Part shown: positions 23,814-32,208 of the stretch, in pieces | Numbering within the stretch: position 1 is the first letter of the stretch | Layout of the letters: each line of letters begins with the position of its first letter | Assembly: GCA_038251625.1 (NCBI GenBank) | Contig: JBBSBE010000005.1 | Coordinates: forward strand, 12,775 to 76,774 | Source: JBBQXK01 sp038251625 | GTDB lineage: Bacteria > Pseudomonadota > Alphaproteobacteria > Rhodobacterales > Rhodobacteraceae | DNA length: 64,000 nt | Direction: 5' to 3' | The notes under the pieces: generated by a model | Seen by the model: only the letters and a program-made list of their open reading frames with translations | Told to the model about the DNA's origin: nothing | The model's database searches: none | Program-made: the position numbers and the translations under genes

Positions 23814-24588
23814 CTGGACCGAGGCATCGGCGGCCGAGGTGGCCGAAAGGCGGGCCGCCGAGGCGCTGATCGTTGATGTGGACGGCTTCGAGGGGCCGCT
23901 TGATCTGTTGCTGACGCTGTCGCGCAGCCAGAAGGTGGATTTGCGCCGCGTTTCGGTTCTGCAACTGGCCGAGCAGTATCTGGGGTTCGTGGCACGCGCG
24001 CAAAGCCTGCGGATCGAGCTTGCGGCCGATTATCTGGTGATGGCGGCGTGGCTTGCCTATCTGAAATCGCGGCTTCTGTTGCCGCCCGACCCCACCGCAG
24101 AGGGCCCGTCTGCCGAGGATATGGCCGCGCATCTGGCCTTTCAGCTGGAACGGTTGGCCGCGATGCGCGAGGCGGCGGCGCATCTGATGGCGCGGGATCA
24201 GAAGGGGCGCGACTTCTTTGCCCGCGGCCTGCCCGAGGATGTCACCGCCAGACGCCGGATCCGCCACACCGCCACGCTGATCGAGTTGATGCGCGCCTAT
24301 GCCCGGATCCGCACCAAGGATGAGTTTCGCCCTTATGTGATGGACCGCGATGATGTCTTCACGATGGAACAGGCGCTGGACCGGCTGCGCGGCCTGATCG
24401 GGCATGCCACGCAATGGACGGATATCGCAAGCTTTCTGCCGGACGGATGGTCCACGCGCCCGATGCGGCGCCGGTCTGTCACGGCGGCGCATTTCGCGGC
24501 GATGCTGGAGCTTGCCAAGCGGGGCCAGGTGGAATTGCGGCAGGCCGAGACCTTTGCGCCCATCCATCTGCGCGCGAGGCCGCAATGA
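23803..24588 (+). CDS. scpA: Segregation and condensation protein A
   Basis: A 261-residue kleisin that joins the SMC heads in chromosome condensation. The N-terminal motif VDGFEGPLDLLLTLSRSQKVDLRRVSVLQLAEQYL binds the SMC neck, and the C-terminal winged helix (FAAMLELAKRGQVELRQAETFAPI) binds the cap. ATG at 23803 lies inside the end of nagZ; a longer frame exists but is antisense-free extension without homology. It overlaps scpB by 4 bases. Confidence 0.93.
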   Translation: MSDDWTEASAAEVAERRAAEALIVDVDGFEGPLDLLLTLSRSQKVDLRRVSVLQLAEQYLGFVARAQSLRIELAADYLVMAAWLAYLKSRLLLPPDPTAEGPSAEDMAAHLAFQLERLAAMREAAAHLMARDQKGRDFFARGLPEDVTARRRIRHTATLIELMRAYARIRTKDEFRPYVMDRDDVFTMEQALDRLRGLIGHATQWTDIASFLPDGWSTRPMRRRSVTAAHFAAMLELAKRGQVELRQAETFAPIHLRARPQ

Positions 24589-25223
24589 CCGAAGCGCCGG
24601 AACCCGGCCTTTTCGCCGCCCCGCCCCTGGCCGAGCAGGAGCGGATGATCGAGGCGATCCTTTTCGCCTCGATCGAGCCTGTCACGCTGGCGGAACTGGA
24701 AAGCCGGATGCCGCATGGCTGCGATCCGGCAGAGGCGCTGGTGACGCTGCGGCGGCGGTATGAGGGGCGGGGGGTGCATATCCAGCGCGTTGGCGATGCC
24801 TATGCCTTTCGCACCGCGCCCGACCTTGGGCACCTGATGCACAAGGAAGTGGTCGAGACGAGGAAGCTGTCGCGCGCCGCCATCGAGACGCTGGCCATCG
24901 TGGCCTATCACCAGCCCGTCACCCGCGCCGAGATCGAAGAGATCCGGGGGGTGGCCGTCAGCCGGGGCACCGTGGACCAGCTTCTGGAGCTGGACTGGAT
25001 CCGGTTCGGCCGCCGCCGCATGACGCCGGGGCGCCCGGTGACGTTCGTGGTGACAGAGACATTCCTCGATCACTTCGGCCTTGAAAGCGCGCGCGATCTG
25101 CCCGGGTTGAAGGACCTGCGCGCGGCGGGCCTGTTGGACAGCCGCCCCTTGCCGGGCACCAGCGATCCGGGCGAGGATGAGGGCGAGGCCAGTGTCGGCC
25201 AGAGCGAGCTTTTTGAGGATTGA
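24585..25223 (+). CDS. scpB: Segregation and condensation protein B
   Basis: A 212-residue tandem winged-helix protein that dimerises and binds the ScpA middle region in the SMC complex. Signature segments are MIEAILFASIEPVTLAEL at the start, LSRAAIETLAIVAYHQPVTRAEIEEIRGV and the final winged helix to FGLESARDLPGLKDL. The start is fixed by the ATGA overlap with scpA. An acidic tail of about 25 residues follows. Confidence 0.95.
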   Translation: MTEAPEPGLFAAPPLAEQERMIEAILFASIEPVTLAELESRMPHGCDPAEALVTLRRRYEGRGVHIQRVGDAYAFRTAPDLGHLMHKEVVETRKLSRAAIETLAIVAYHQPVTRAEIEEIRGVAVSRGTVDQLLELDWIRFGRRRMTPGRPVTFVVTETFLDHFGLESARDLPGLKDLRAAGLLDSRPLPGTSDPGEDEGEASVGQSELFED

Positions 25224-25226
25224 TCC

Positions 25227-25436
25227 ATGTTTGACCGTATCATCAACATGTTCCTGAACCGGCTGATGCGCCGGGGGGTCAACACGGCGATCAACCATGG
25301 GATCAAGCGCGTGGCGGGCAAGGGCAAACCTGCCGGGCAGATGACGGCCGCCGAGCGGTCGCAGGAACAGACCGCGCGCGCGACGGTGAAACGCGCCCGG
25401 CAGGCCGCGCGGATCACGCGGCGGCTGGGGCGCTGA
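25227..25436 (+). CDS. Small basic protein after scpB, function unknown
   Basis: A 69-residue highly basic protein (MFDRIINMFLNRLMRRGVNTAINHG...RRLGR). The first 30 residues form an amphipathic helix and the second half (AAERSQEQTARATVKRARQAARITRRL) is another. It starts 3 bases after the scpB stop, so it is probably the last gene of that operon. The high pI suggests nucleic-acid or membrane binding; that is only an inference. I recognise no named family. Confidence 0.65.
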   Translation: MFDRIINMFLNRLMRRGVNTAINHGIKRVAGKGKPAGQMTAAERSQEQTARATVKRARQAARITRRLGR

Positions 25437-25553
25437 GCGCGCGCTGACAGCCAAGCGACTGGTCGGATCGGCGCCCTCCCCCCCTTGCGGGGAATGAATG
25501 GGGATTTGGGGCTTGTTTCAGGAATGCTGCATGCCACGGCATTGCCCAACCCA

Positions 25554-25569
25554 CCCCCACTGAAGGGGG
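25554..25569 (-). terminator. Candidate hairpin between converging transcripts
   Basis: CCCCC, loop ACTGAA, GGGGG, in the 161-bp gap between the scpAB operon and the leftward substrate-binding gene. Flanking CCTCCCC (near 25476) and GGGGAGG (near 25571) could form a larger outer stem. There is no T-run. Confidence 0.35.
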
Positions 25570-25597
25570 CGGGGAGGCGCGGATGGCAACGGTGTTC

Positions 25598-26686
25598 CTA
25601 TTGCACGGCGGCGATCACGGCTTCCATGACCTTGGCGGCGGGCATCGGCACCACCAGATCCACTGTTGCGGGAAGGCTGGCTGCCTTGATCGCGGCGGGG
25701 TCGTTCTCCACGCCGATCAGGCCGGTGCGGAACCCGTGATCGGCCCAGGCGATGGCCTGCAAGTTTGGGTCCTGCAACGCCTCGGACAGGCGGGCGCAGG
25801 TATCGGTCAGCGCGATCAGGGGGTGCGAGGCGAAAACGGTGGGTTCGGGGTAGATGACCCGGATCTTCTGGCGGATGAGATCGGCGTAATTGGCGTTGGC
25901 GTTCAGAAACTCGACCATCTGGTTTTCATATCCCACGATGATCGGCCGCGCGCCCATGCCCTGCTTCAGAAACGCCTCGAAGATATCGCCCGATGAGCTT
26001 TCCATATAGCCCATCGCCTGAAAATAGGCGGTGAGGCGCGGCTGGACCTCGGGCAGGGTGGCAAGGGTGGGCGGCGTGCCGCCGTTGAAGGCGACGGCCA
26101 GCAGACCCGCCCAGATGTTGCCGGAGTTGGACTTGGCGGGGTCAGTCGAAAAGATGCGGAACGGGCCATAGATGTTGAGGCCCAGATCCTCTTTCCAGCG
26201 TCCGCCCGCCTCGATCATCGCGGCAATGCCCGCCACATCCGCCGTCAGGAACCCGTCGTTGCGCTTGGTCACAAGGCCCTTCGTCACCATCGCATCGGCC
26301 ACATCGGCCCAAGCATAGAACACGATGGGCGAGTTGAAGATCGTGGCGTCCGATTTCACCGTCCGCCCCGCGTCCCGCGCCAGTTCCACTGCCACCGCAT
26401 TCGACGGCCAGAGGCAATCGCGGCCCGTCACATCCAGCGTTGTTGCCATCTCGATGGAGCCTGCGCGGGCGGCAGAGAGGGTGATCCGGTAGCGGTTTTC
26501 GATGATGTCCTTGACCTTCGGGTTGGCCAGAAGCGCCGTCTTTTCGCCGCCATAGAAGATCGACACGGCGACGGGTGCGCGCCGGTCCACCGCGCGCGTC
26601 AATCCGCCAAGGTCGAGTTGCGAGAAAAGCACCGCGCCACCCGCGATGACGGCAAGGACGAGAAGGCCAAGAAGGGTACGGTTCAT
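25598..26686 (-). CDS. Membrane-anchored substrate-binding protein of the vWA/XpaC cassette
   Basis: A 362-residue protein with an uncleaved-looking N-terminal hydrophobic segment (LLGLLVLAVIAGGAVLF) followed by a periplasmic type-II binding-protein fold. Motifs such as PIVFYAWADVADAMV, DPAKSNSGN and VIYPEPTVFASHPLIAL are those of ABC-type oxyanion/iron/molybdate-like binding proteins. No ABC permease or ATPase is near. It is clearly homologous to the N-terminal half of the first gene in the cassette: GFRTGLIG here matches GRRTGLIG there, and the SNSG and IYP motifs align. It lies 12 bp after the XpaC gene and ends the operon. Ligand unknown. Confidence 0.75.
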   Translation of the reverse strand: MNRTLLGLLVLAVIAGGAVLFSQLDLGGLTRAVDRRAPVAVSIFYGGEKTALLANPKVKDIIENRYRITLSAARAGSIEMATTLDVTGRDCLWPSNAVAVELARDAGRTVKSDATIFNSPIVFYAWADVADAMVTKGLVTKRNDGFLTADVAGIAAMIEAGGRWKEDLGLNIYGPFRIFSTDPAKSNSGNIWAGLLAVAFNGGTPPTLATLPEVQPRLTAYFQAMGYMESSSGDIFEAFLKQGMGARPIIVGYENQMVEFLNANANYADLIRQKIRVIYPEPTVFASHPLIALTDTCARLSEALQDPNLQAIAWADHGFRTGLIGVENDPAAIKAASLPATVDLVVPMPAAKVMEAVIAAVQ

Positions 26687-26698
26687 GTGCTCACTCCG

Positions 26699-27295
26699 TC
26701 AGCCGCGCTTGACCTGGAAGGCCAGCGCGTCGATTTCCGCTTCTAGTGCGGTAAAGTCATTCTCAAGGCAGGCGCGGTCGATCCGGGCCACAGCCTCGCG
26801 GTAGGTGGCAAGGCCTTCGCGCAGGGGCTGAAGCCGGGCGACATCGGGGCCTTGCACGCGGCGGGCGAGGGCGGCGAACCCTTCCACGCTATCCACCATG
26901 CGGGGCAGGTAGGAGGTGATGAAACGCTGGGCCGAGCGATAGTCTGCCGGATCGGCCAGCACCTGTTCGCGGATCGAGGCCAAGTGCGACTGCAACTCGG
27001 CCAGACCGGGGCGATCCGCGTCGGGTGCAGTCCCGGCGGCGTGGCCCACGCGGTTCACGGCCTCGGCCAGTGCCGCCCCTGCGGCGGCAACGTCCGCCGC
27101 GCTGACCCGGTCCGAGAGCATGAGCTCAGAAAGCGGCGTGCGCCGCGCGATGACGAGGAGCAGGGCGAAATAGACCGCCGCCGCCAGCCCCCCCGACAGC
27201 CACCATTGCAGCAAAAGCCCGAAGTAGAGGCCGAGGAACGCCCCCGCCGCCAGCACGCCCGCCACCACCTGTCGCATCCCGTCGGGCAGGCGCAT
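26699..27295 (-). CDS. XpaC family membrane protein
   Basis: A 198-residue protein with two adjacent membrane helices near the N-terminus (VVAGVLAAGAFLGLYFGLLL and LAAAVYFALLLVIA), then a soluble all-helical region of about 140 residues with LADPADYRSAQRFITSYLPRMVDSVEGF. This is the XpaC fold ('5-bromo-4-chloroindolyl phosphate hydrolysis'), a name from a Bacillus phenotype rather than a proven enzyme. XpaC is usually coupled to TelA (toxic anion resistance); no TelA gene is seen here. The start overlaps the stop of the vWA gene by one base (TGATG). Confidence 0.75.
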   Translation of the reverse strand: MRLPDGMRQVVAGVLAAGAFLGLYFGLLLQWWLSGGLAAAVYFALLLVIARRTPLSELMLSDRVSAADVAAAGAALAEAVNRVGHAAGTAPDADRPGLAELQSHLASIREQVLADPADYRSAQRFITSYLPRMVDSVEGFAALARRVQGPDVARLQPLREGLATYREAVARIDRACLENDFTALEAEIDALAFQVKRG

Positions 27296-28902
27296 CAGTT
27301 GTAGCCCTTTGCGCCGCGCAGGGCGCGGCCGATATCATCACCCGCCTTGAACATCCGCCCGATGGTCAGGTGGCTCAGTTCCTGCAACTGCGTCTCGTCG
27401 GCGTCCCCGAAAGCGATCGAATGGATCGGCACATCGCGGGCAAAGCCGGAGGCACCGATTTGCCGGATCAGCCAATCCTTGTTCGCCGCATCCGACGCGC
27501 CGTCCGTCATCACGACGACGGCAGGCAGGTAATCGTGCAGCGTATCCGCCGTCGCATAGGGTTCGAGTGCTGCGAAGGCTGCACCAAGGGCGGCGTAGAT
27601 ATCGGTGCCGCCGCCCGCCTCCAGCGCGTTCACCCGCGTCAGCGCTGCGGACAGATCGCCGGGGGTAGACCCCTGCACGACCGTCGGCGCCTGCGGTTCG
27701 TGGTTGAAGGGGATGATGATCGTCACGTCGCGGCGCGAGGGTTGCAACAGGTTGACTGCCGCCGAGGCAGGATCGAGCAAAAGCCCCATTGCCGTTTTCA
27801 GGTTGTTGATCGGCCCTCCATCCATCGAGCCAGACACATCGAGCACCCAGACCGTGAGCGAAGGTTTGCGCAGGTCCGACTGGTAAAGCGCCAGCGCCTC
27901 GGCGATCACGTCGGATGCGGGGGTGGGGATGGGTGCGATATCGCGGGCAAGGTCGATGCCCCAGTCGGGGTTCCAGACCTTGGGATCGGCGCCTGTGGCA
28001 TCAAGCCCGATAAGCCCCGTGCGACGGCCCATGCCGGCGAGTTTCGACTGCGTATCGGGCGACAGAAGAAACGCCTGCAAGTCGTTGAACGCCTTTTCCT
28101 TTCCCGCGTCGCCCTTGTCGATCAGGCCAAGCGGGCTGTCGGCCACCGCCATCCCGTTGGCGGGATAGATGATGTAGAGCGGCGGCTGGCCCTTGGCCGT
28201 CAGCGCCTCGTTCGCCTCGATCACCACGGATTCGTAGTTCATCATCGCGTCATAGGCGTCGGGATTTTCGACCAGGCTGTCCTTCAGCCAGCCCGACGAC
28301 CCCGATGACCGGTTCACCAGGGACAGAAGGCCGCGCATGTCGTCTTGCAGTTTCGGTTCGGCCAGCGTGTCGAGGGTCAGGATATCGGGGTTGCCCGCCA
28401 GCGCGTAGAGAAACCCGAAATAGGCGGATGCGCCGGAATTGGACTGGGTGGCCGATGTCATGGCAAGGCGGAAGCGGCCTGACCGCGCGGCCTCTTCGAT
28501 CATCTGGATCGTGATGTCCTTGCGCCCGACCCACCCGAGCTTTTCCGCAATCGGCTTTTTCAGCCCCAGCACCACCGGCGAGCGCAGGATGGAGGTGGCA
28601 TTGCGCACCACCTTTTGCGTATCGCCAAGCGCGATCCACAGCGAATGCGCGGGCCAGACGGCATCGAAGGCGCTGGCCTTGCCCTCGCCCAATGCGCGGC
28701 TGATTTCGACCGATCCCTGATAGGTGATCTCGACCGTCACGCCGTTCTGACGGGCCCAGTCCTGGATCAGCGGCTCCAGCGCCTGATTTTCTGACCCGGC
28801 CACGATGCGCAGTTCGCTGCGCGGCGAAGGTCCTGGCCAGAGCGCGAAGACCGCGATGAGCCCGAGGAAGATCACGGCGATGACGGGGACGATGCGCTTC
28901 AT
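27295..28902 (-). CDS. Substrate-binding domain fused to von Willebrand factor A domain
   Basis: A 535-residue envelope protein: an N-terminal anchor or signal (IVPVIAVIFLGLIAVFALW), a type-II binding-protein domain to about residue 330, and a vWA domain from about 345. The metal-ion site is intact: DVSGSMDGG (DxSxS), a Thr in GGGTDIY, and VVVMTDGASD. The binding domain shows MTSATQSNSGASAYFGFLYAL and LYIIYPANGMAVADSPL. GAGAGG-like GAGAGG upstream of ATG 28902 supports the start. It is the first gene of a three-gene leftward operon with XpaC and a second binding protein. Fusion of a ligand-binding module to a vWA module suggests sensing or scaffold assembly in the periplasm; function is unknown. 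Confidence 0.8.
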   Translation of the reverse strand: MKRIVPVIAVIFLGLIAVFALWPGPSPRSELRIVAGSENQALEPLIQDWARQNGVTVEITYQGSVEISRALGEGKASAFDAVWPAHSLWIALGDTQKVVRNATSILRSPVVLGLKKPIAEKLGWVGRKDITIQMIEEAARSGRFRLAMTSATQSNSGASAYFGFLYALAGNPDILTLDTLAEPKLQDDMRGLLSLVNRSSGSSGWLKDSLVENPDAYDAMMNYESVVIEANEALTAKGQPPLYIIYPANGMAVADSPLGLIDKGDAGKEKAFNDLQAFLLSPDTQSKLAGMGRRTGLIGLDATGADPKVWNPDWGIDLARDIAPIPTPASDVIAEALALYQSDLRKPSLTVWVLDVSGSMDGGPINNLKTAMGLLLDPASAAVNLLQPSRRDVTIIIPFNHEPQAPTVVQGSTPGDLSAALTRVNALEAGGGTDIYAALGAAFAALEPYATADTLHDYLPAVVVMTDGASDAANKDWLIRQIGASGFARDVPIHSIAFGDADETQLQELSHLTIGRMFKAGDDIGRALRGAKGYN

Positions 28903-28977
28903 CTCGGGCCTCTCTTCGGGGACGTGGTTCCCCGGGTTAACATTGCCGCTTGACCGTTCCGCGACAAGGGGGGCGGA

Positions 28978-29790
28978 TCACCCGCGTTCCTCTTGCTTTG
29001 CGCGTGTCCAGAGCGCGTCCATTTCGGCAAGATCGCTGTCTTGCGGCAGGCGCCCGCCTTCGGCCAGCCAGTCTTCGATCCGGCCAAAGCGGCGGGTGAA
29101 TTTTGCGTTGGCTGCGCGTAACGCGGCCTCCGGGTCGATCTTGAGGTGACGGGCGAGGTTGGCCATCACGAAAAGAAGGTCGCCAAACTCTTCCGCCATC
29201 TCGTCCGGGCCAAGGGTATCGCGCGCCTCGACGAGTTCGCGGGCCTCTTCGGCGATCTTGTCCACCACTTCGTTGGTCGAGGGCCAGTCGAACCCAACCC
29301 GGGCCGCGCGCTTTTGCAGTTTCAGCGCGCGGGTCAGCGCGGGCAGGCCTATGGCGATCCCGTCAAGCGTGCGGGCGTGCCCGCGTTCGGCGGCCTTCAG
29401 CGCCTCCCAATCAGCGGTCTGCTGTTCGGGCGTCTTGTCGCGACTTTCGGTGCCGAACACGTGGGGGTGGCGCGCGATCATCTTGTCGTTGATCGCGCGG
29501 GTCACATCGTCAAAGCCGAAAAGCCCGGATTCCTCTGCAATCTGCGCGTGAAACACCACCTGAAGCAACAGATCGCCCAATTCGCCCGGCAGCTCGCCCC
29601 ATGCCTGCCGCGCGATGGCATCGGCCACTTCATGCGCCTCTTCCACGGTATAGGGCGCGATGGTCGCGAAGGTCTGCTGCACATCCCAAGGGCAGCCCCG
29701 CACCGGATCGCGCAAGCGCGCCATGATCGCCAACAGCCGCGCCATCCCGTCTTCGGGGCCGGCGATCAGCGGGTCGTCAACTTTCGTCAT
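28978..29790 (-). CDS. mazG: Nucleoside triphosphate pyrophosphohydrolase MazG
   Basis: A 270-residue tandem-domain all-alpha NTP pyrophosphatase that hydrolyses (d)NTPs to NMPs and pyrophosphate. Both domains keep the metal-binding ExxE and ExxD motifs: EEAHEVADAI with ELGDLLLQ in the first, EEARELVEA with EFGDLLF in the second. The opening LRDPVRGCPWD and RHPHVFG are family signatures. It is a stand-alone housekeeping gene here with no MazEF partners. ATG at 29790 gives the expected length. Confidence 0.94.
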   Translation of the reverse strand: MTKVDDPLIAGPEDGMARLLAIMARLRDPVRGCPWDVQQTFATIAPYTVEEAHEVADAIARQAWGELPGELGDLLLQVVFHAQIAEESGLFGFDDVTRAINDKMIARHPHVFGTESRDKTPEQQTADWEALKAAERGHARTLDGIAIGLPALTRALKLQKRAARVGFDWPSTNEVVDKIAEEARELVEARDTLGPDEMAEEFGDLLFVMANLARHLKIDPEAALRAANAKFTRRFGRIEDWLAEGGRLPQDSDLAEMDALWTRAKQEERG

Positions 29791-29850
29791 CCCTTACCCC
29801 CGCGCGTTCTGCGCGTTTCATACCGGGGGCTGCGTGCAAGGGCCAGCCGG

Positions 29851-30447
29851 TCAAGACTTGTCATACTTCAGCGTCGGCCCGTGACCGCCGGTGTCGAGGT
29901 CCTTGTTCACCTTTTCCAGCCGCTTCTGCAGCTTGCCGCCATCGAACAGGGCCTTGAACTGCTTTGCCCAGTCGGCGGTTGCAGCCTTGATCGCGGCCTT
30001 CTTGTCCTTGCCTTCGCCCTTGCCCTCGATCTCGCTGATTTCCTTGGCGATGGCCTCGGCCTCTGTCGTGGTCGCGTCCACATGTTCCTGCTCGTGATCC
30101 TTCACGCCCTTGAGGAACGTGGCCCAGGTCTTCTTGTCCTTGTCGCTCAGGTCCTTGTCGTCCAGATCGGGGATCTGGATCGAGGGCGAAATCTTGATCT
30201 CGCCCTTCTTGGCTTTCACCTTCCATGCCTCGCCCGTCTTGGGCTTTGCCTTGGTGTCCTCTTCTTCCTCGAAATTGTAGGAGTTGGGGGTGGTCACCGG
30301 TGCGGTCGTATATCCTGCGCGGGCTTTGCCACCGTCCTTGGGGCCCTTCTTCTGGATATCTTTCCACACCTCTTCCAGCGTTGTGCCGCTGACCTTGTAA
30401 GGCTTGTCCTTCGGCGTCTCGCATTTCGCGGTAACATTGCCAGCCAT
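29851..30447 (-). CDS. DUF922-like HExxH protein without signal peptide
   Basis: A 198-residue, very Lys/Asp/Glu-rich protein. An HExxH zinc-protease motif is present at residues 118-122 (HEQEH), with a downstream helix of acidic residues. SYNFEEEED and the arrangement around it resemble DUF922 ('predicted secreted Zn-dependent protease'). Unlike typical members, the start at 30447 (AAGGAA upstream) leaves no signal peptide, so it would be cytoplasmic or exported another way. Lysine content is far above that of its neighbours. The gene is single, divergent from an M20 hydrolase, and could be an acquired effector or toxin-like protease; that is speculative. Confidence 0.65.
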   Translation of the reverse strand: MAGNVTAKCETPKDKPYKVSGTTLEEVWKDIQKKGPKDGGKARAGYTTAPVTTPNSYNFEEEEDTKAKPKTGEAWKVKAKKGEIKISPSIQIPDLDDKDLSDKDKKTWATFLKGVKDHEQEHVDATTTEAEAIAKEISEIEGKGEGKDKKAAIKAATADWAKQFKALFDGGKLQKRLEKVNKDLDTGGHGPTLKYDKS

Positions 30448-30577
30448 GGGAGATTTCCTTTGGTAAAGTGCTTCCGTAAATGCCTTCAACAATAGCAGAC
30501 GCCAGTCACGCTGCCCAGATCGTTGTCATTGCCCGCCCCGTCGTGCAATGAGTGTGCGGCCAGAGTTGGAGACCCGC

Positions 30578-31741
30578 ATGCCCGTCCTGAACCGCATCGC
30601 CGCCTATGCCCCCGAGATGACGGAGTGGCGGCGGCATCTGCATGCAAACCCCGAGTTGAAGTTCGACTGTCACCAGACGGCGGCCTTCATCGCAGAGCAT
30701 CTGCGCGACTTCGGGGTGGACGAGATCCATCAGGGCATCGCGCAGACCGGCATCGTGGCGATCATCAATGGCAACGGTGACGGCCCCACGATCGGCTTGC
30801 GCGCCGACATGGACGCGTTGCCGATCGTGGAGACGACGGGGGCCGAATATGCCTCGACCGTTCCGGGCAAGATGCATGCCTGCGGCCATGACGGGCATGT
30901 GACGATGCTTCTGGGGGCCGCCCGCTATCTGGCCGAAACACGGCGGTTTGCGGGGCGCGTGGCGCTGATCTTCCAGCCGGCCGAAGAGGATGGCGGCGGG
31001 GGTGAGGTGATGGTGCAGGAAGGGATCATGGATCGCTTCGGGATTGCCAGGGTCTTTGGCATCCACAATGCGCCGAACCTGCCGTTCGGTGCGTTCCAGA
31101 CGAACCCCGGGCCGTTGATGGCCTCGGTCGATACCGCGACGGTGCGGGTGACGGGCAAGGGCGGGCACGGCGCCACGCCGCATGAATGCGTGGACCCCGT
31201 GGTGGCGATTGTCGCGATGATCCAGGCGGTGCCGACGATCATCACCCGCAACGTGCACGCGCTGGACCAGGTGGTGATCTCGGTGACGCAGATCCACACC
31301 GGCACCGCGTCGAACATCATCCCCGAGACGGGATGGTTCTGCGCCACGATCCGGTCATTCCGCCACGAGGTGCGCGAGCTTCTGAAGCGGCGGTTCCACG
31401 AGATCATGGCGGGCACGGCGGCGGCCTATGGCGTGACGGCGGAGGTTGACTACGAATGGGGCTATCCGGCCACGGTCAACACGCCCGAAGAGGCGGCCTT
31501 TGCCACGGACGTGGCCTGCGAGGTTTCGGGCGAGGCGATGGTGGACGGCAATTCCCCGCGCGAGATGGGCAGCGAGGATTTCAGCTACATGCTGGAAGCG
31601 CGGCCGGGCGCCTATCTTTTCCTTGGCACAGGCCCCGGGGCGGGGCTGCACCACCCGGCCTATGATTTCAATGACGAGGCGGCGCCTGTTGGTGCCAGCT
31701 TCTTTGCGCGGCTGGTCGAGCGCGCTCAGCCCCTCGCCTGA
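30578..31741 (+). CDS. M20 family amidohydrolase (hippurate hydrolase/aminoacylase-like)
   Basis: A 387-residue dinuclear metallohydrolase cleaving N-acyl or peptide-like amides. Metal ligands and catalytic residues are visible in HACGHDGHV, PAEEDGGGG, GIHNAP and the C-terminal HHPAYDFNDEA; the lid domain is around residues 185-290 (GKGGHGATPHECVDPV). ATG at 30578 has GGAG seven bases upstream and matches the family start MPVLNRI; ATG at 30548 is less likely. Substrate is not predictable. Its stop overlaps the end of a leftward membrane-protein gene by 16 bases. Confidence 0.9.
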   Translation: MPVLNRIAAYAPEMTEWRRHLHANPELKFDCHQTAAFIAEHLRDFGVDEIHQGIAQTGIVAIINGNGDGPTIGLRADMDALPIVETTGAEYASTVPGKMHACGHDGHVTMLLGAARYLAETRRFAGRVALIFQPAEEDGGGGEVMVQEGIMDRFGIARVFGIHNAPNLPFGAFQTNPGPLMASVDTATVRVTGKGGHGATPHECVDPVVAIVAMIQAVPTIITRNVHALDQVVISVTQIHTGTASNIIPETGWFCATIRSFRHEVRELLKRRFHEIMAGTAAAYGVTAEVDYEWGYPATVNTPEEAAFATDVACEVSGEAMVDGNSPREMGSEDFSYMLEARPGAYLFLGTGPGAGLHHPAYDFNDEAAPVGASFFARLVERAQPLA

Positions 31742-32118
31742 GGTCGCACCGCGGGGATCAGGGCGAAACCGATCTGCCCCGCCAGACCAAGCGCGCCTGC
31801 GGGCGTGGCCATGGCTGCGATCCATGCGCTGGCCGTCGTGCCGAAGGCCCTGGCGAGCGCAGCCTCCAGCGCCATCAGGATGGCGAAGGCCAGTGCGCCC
31901 ATGCCGAGGCGGGCGGGCAGGGATAGCGGCCAACGGCTGAGCACCGCACCCGCCACGACCCAGGACAGCATCAGGATAATCGGCACTTCCAGCGCCACCG
32001 CCCCCAGGGCACCGAAGGCGGGGGCGACCCAGAGAACACGCGCGCTGCCAAGCAAGAAGGCCGCCGCGAAGACGGTCAGCACATAGGCAAGCGCGGGGCG
32101 GACAACCGGGTGTATCAT
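31726..32118 (-). CDS. Small hypothetical membrane protein (four helices)
   Basis: A 130-residue hydrophobic protein beginning MIHPVVRPALAYVLTVFAAAF. About four membrane helices are visible (ALAYVLTVFAAAFLL, FGALGAVALEVPIILMLSW, MGALAFAILMALEAAL, PAGALGLAGQIGFALI). The true gene is the 3' part of a much longer open frame, the rest of which is an antisense shadow of the aminotransferase gene. The start at 32118 fits the beginning of hydrophobicity. I recognise no named family. Confidence 0.6.
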   Translation of the reverse strand: MIHPVVRPALAYVLTVFAAAFLLGSARVLWVAPAFGALGAVALEVPIILMLSWVVAGAVLSRWPLSLPARLGMGALAFAILMALEAALARAFGTTASAWIAAMATPAGALGLAGQIGFALIPAVRPQARG

Positions 32119-32208
32119 CCCATGGTCCCTTACAGGAAAAACCCCGGGGGTGGTGAACCCTTTGCCGCTCTGCCAGACTGATGTCACCTTCAAAACCGGA
32201 TAACCCCC

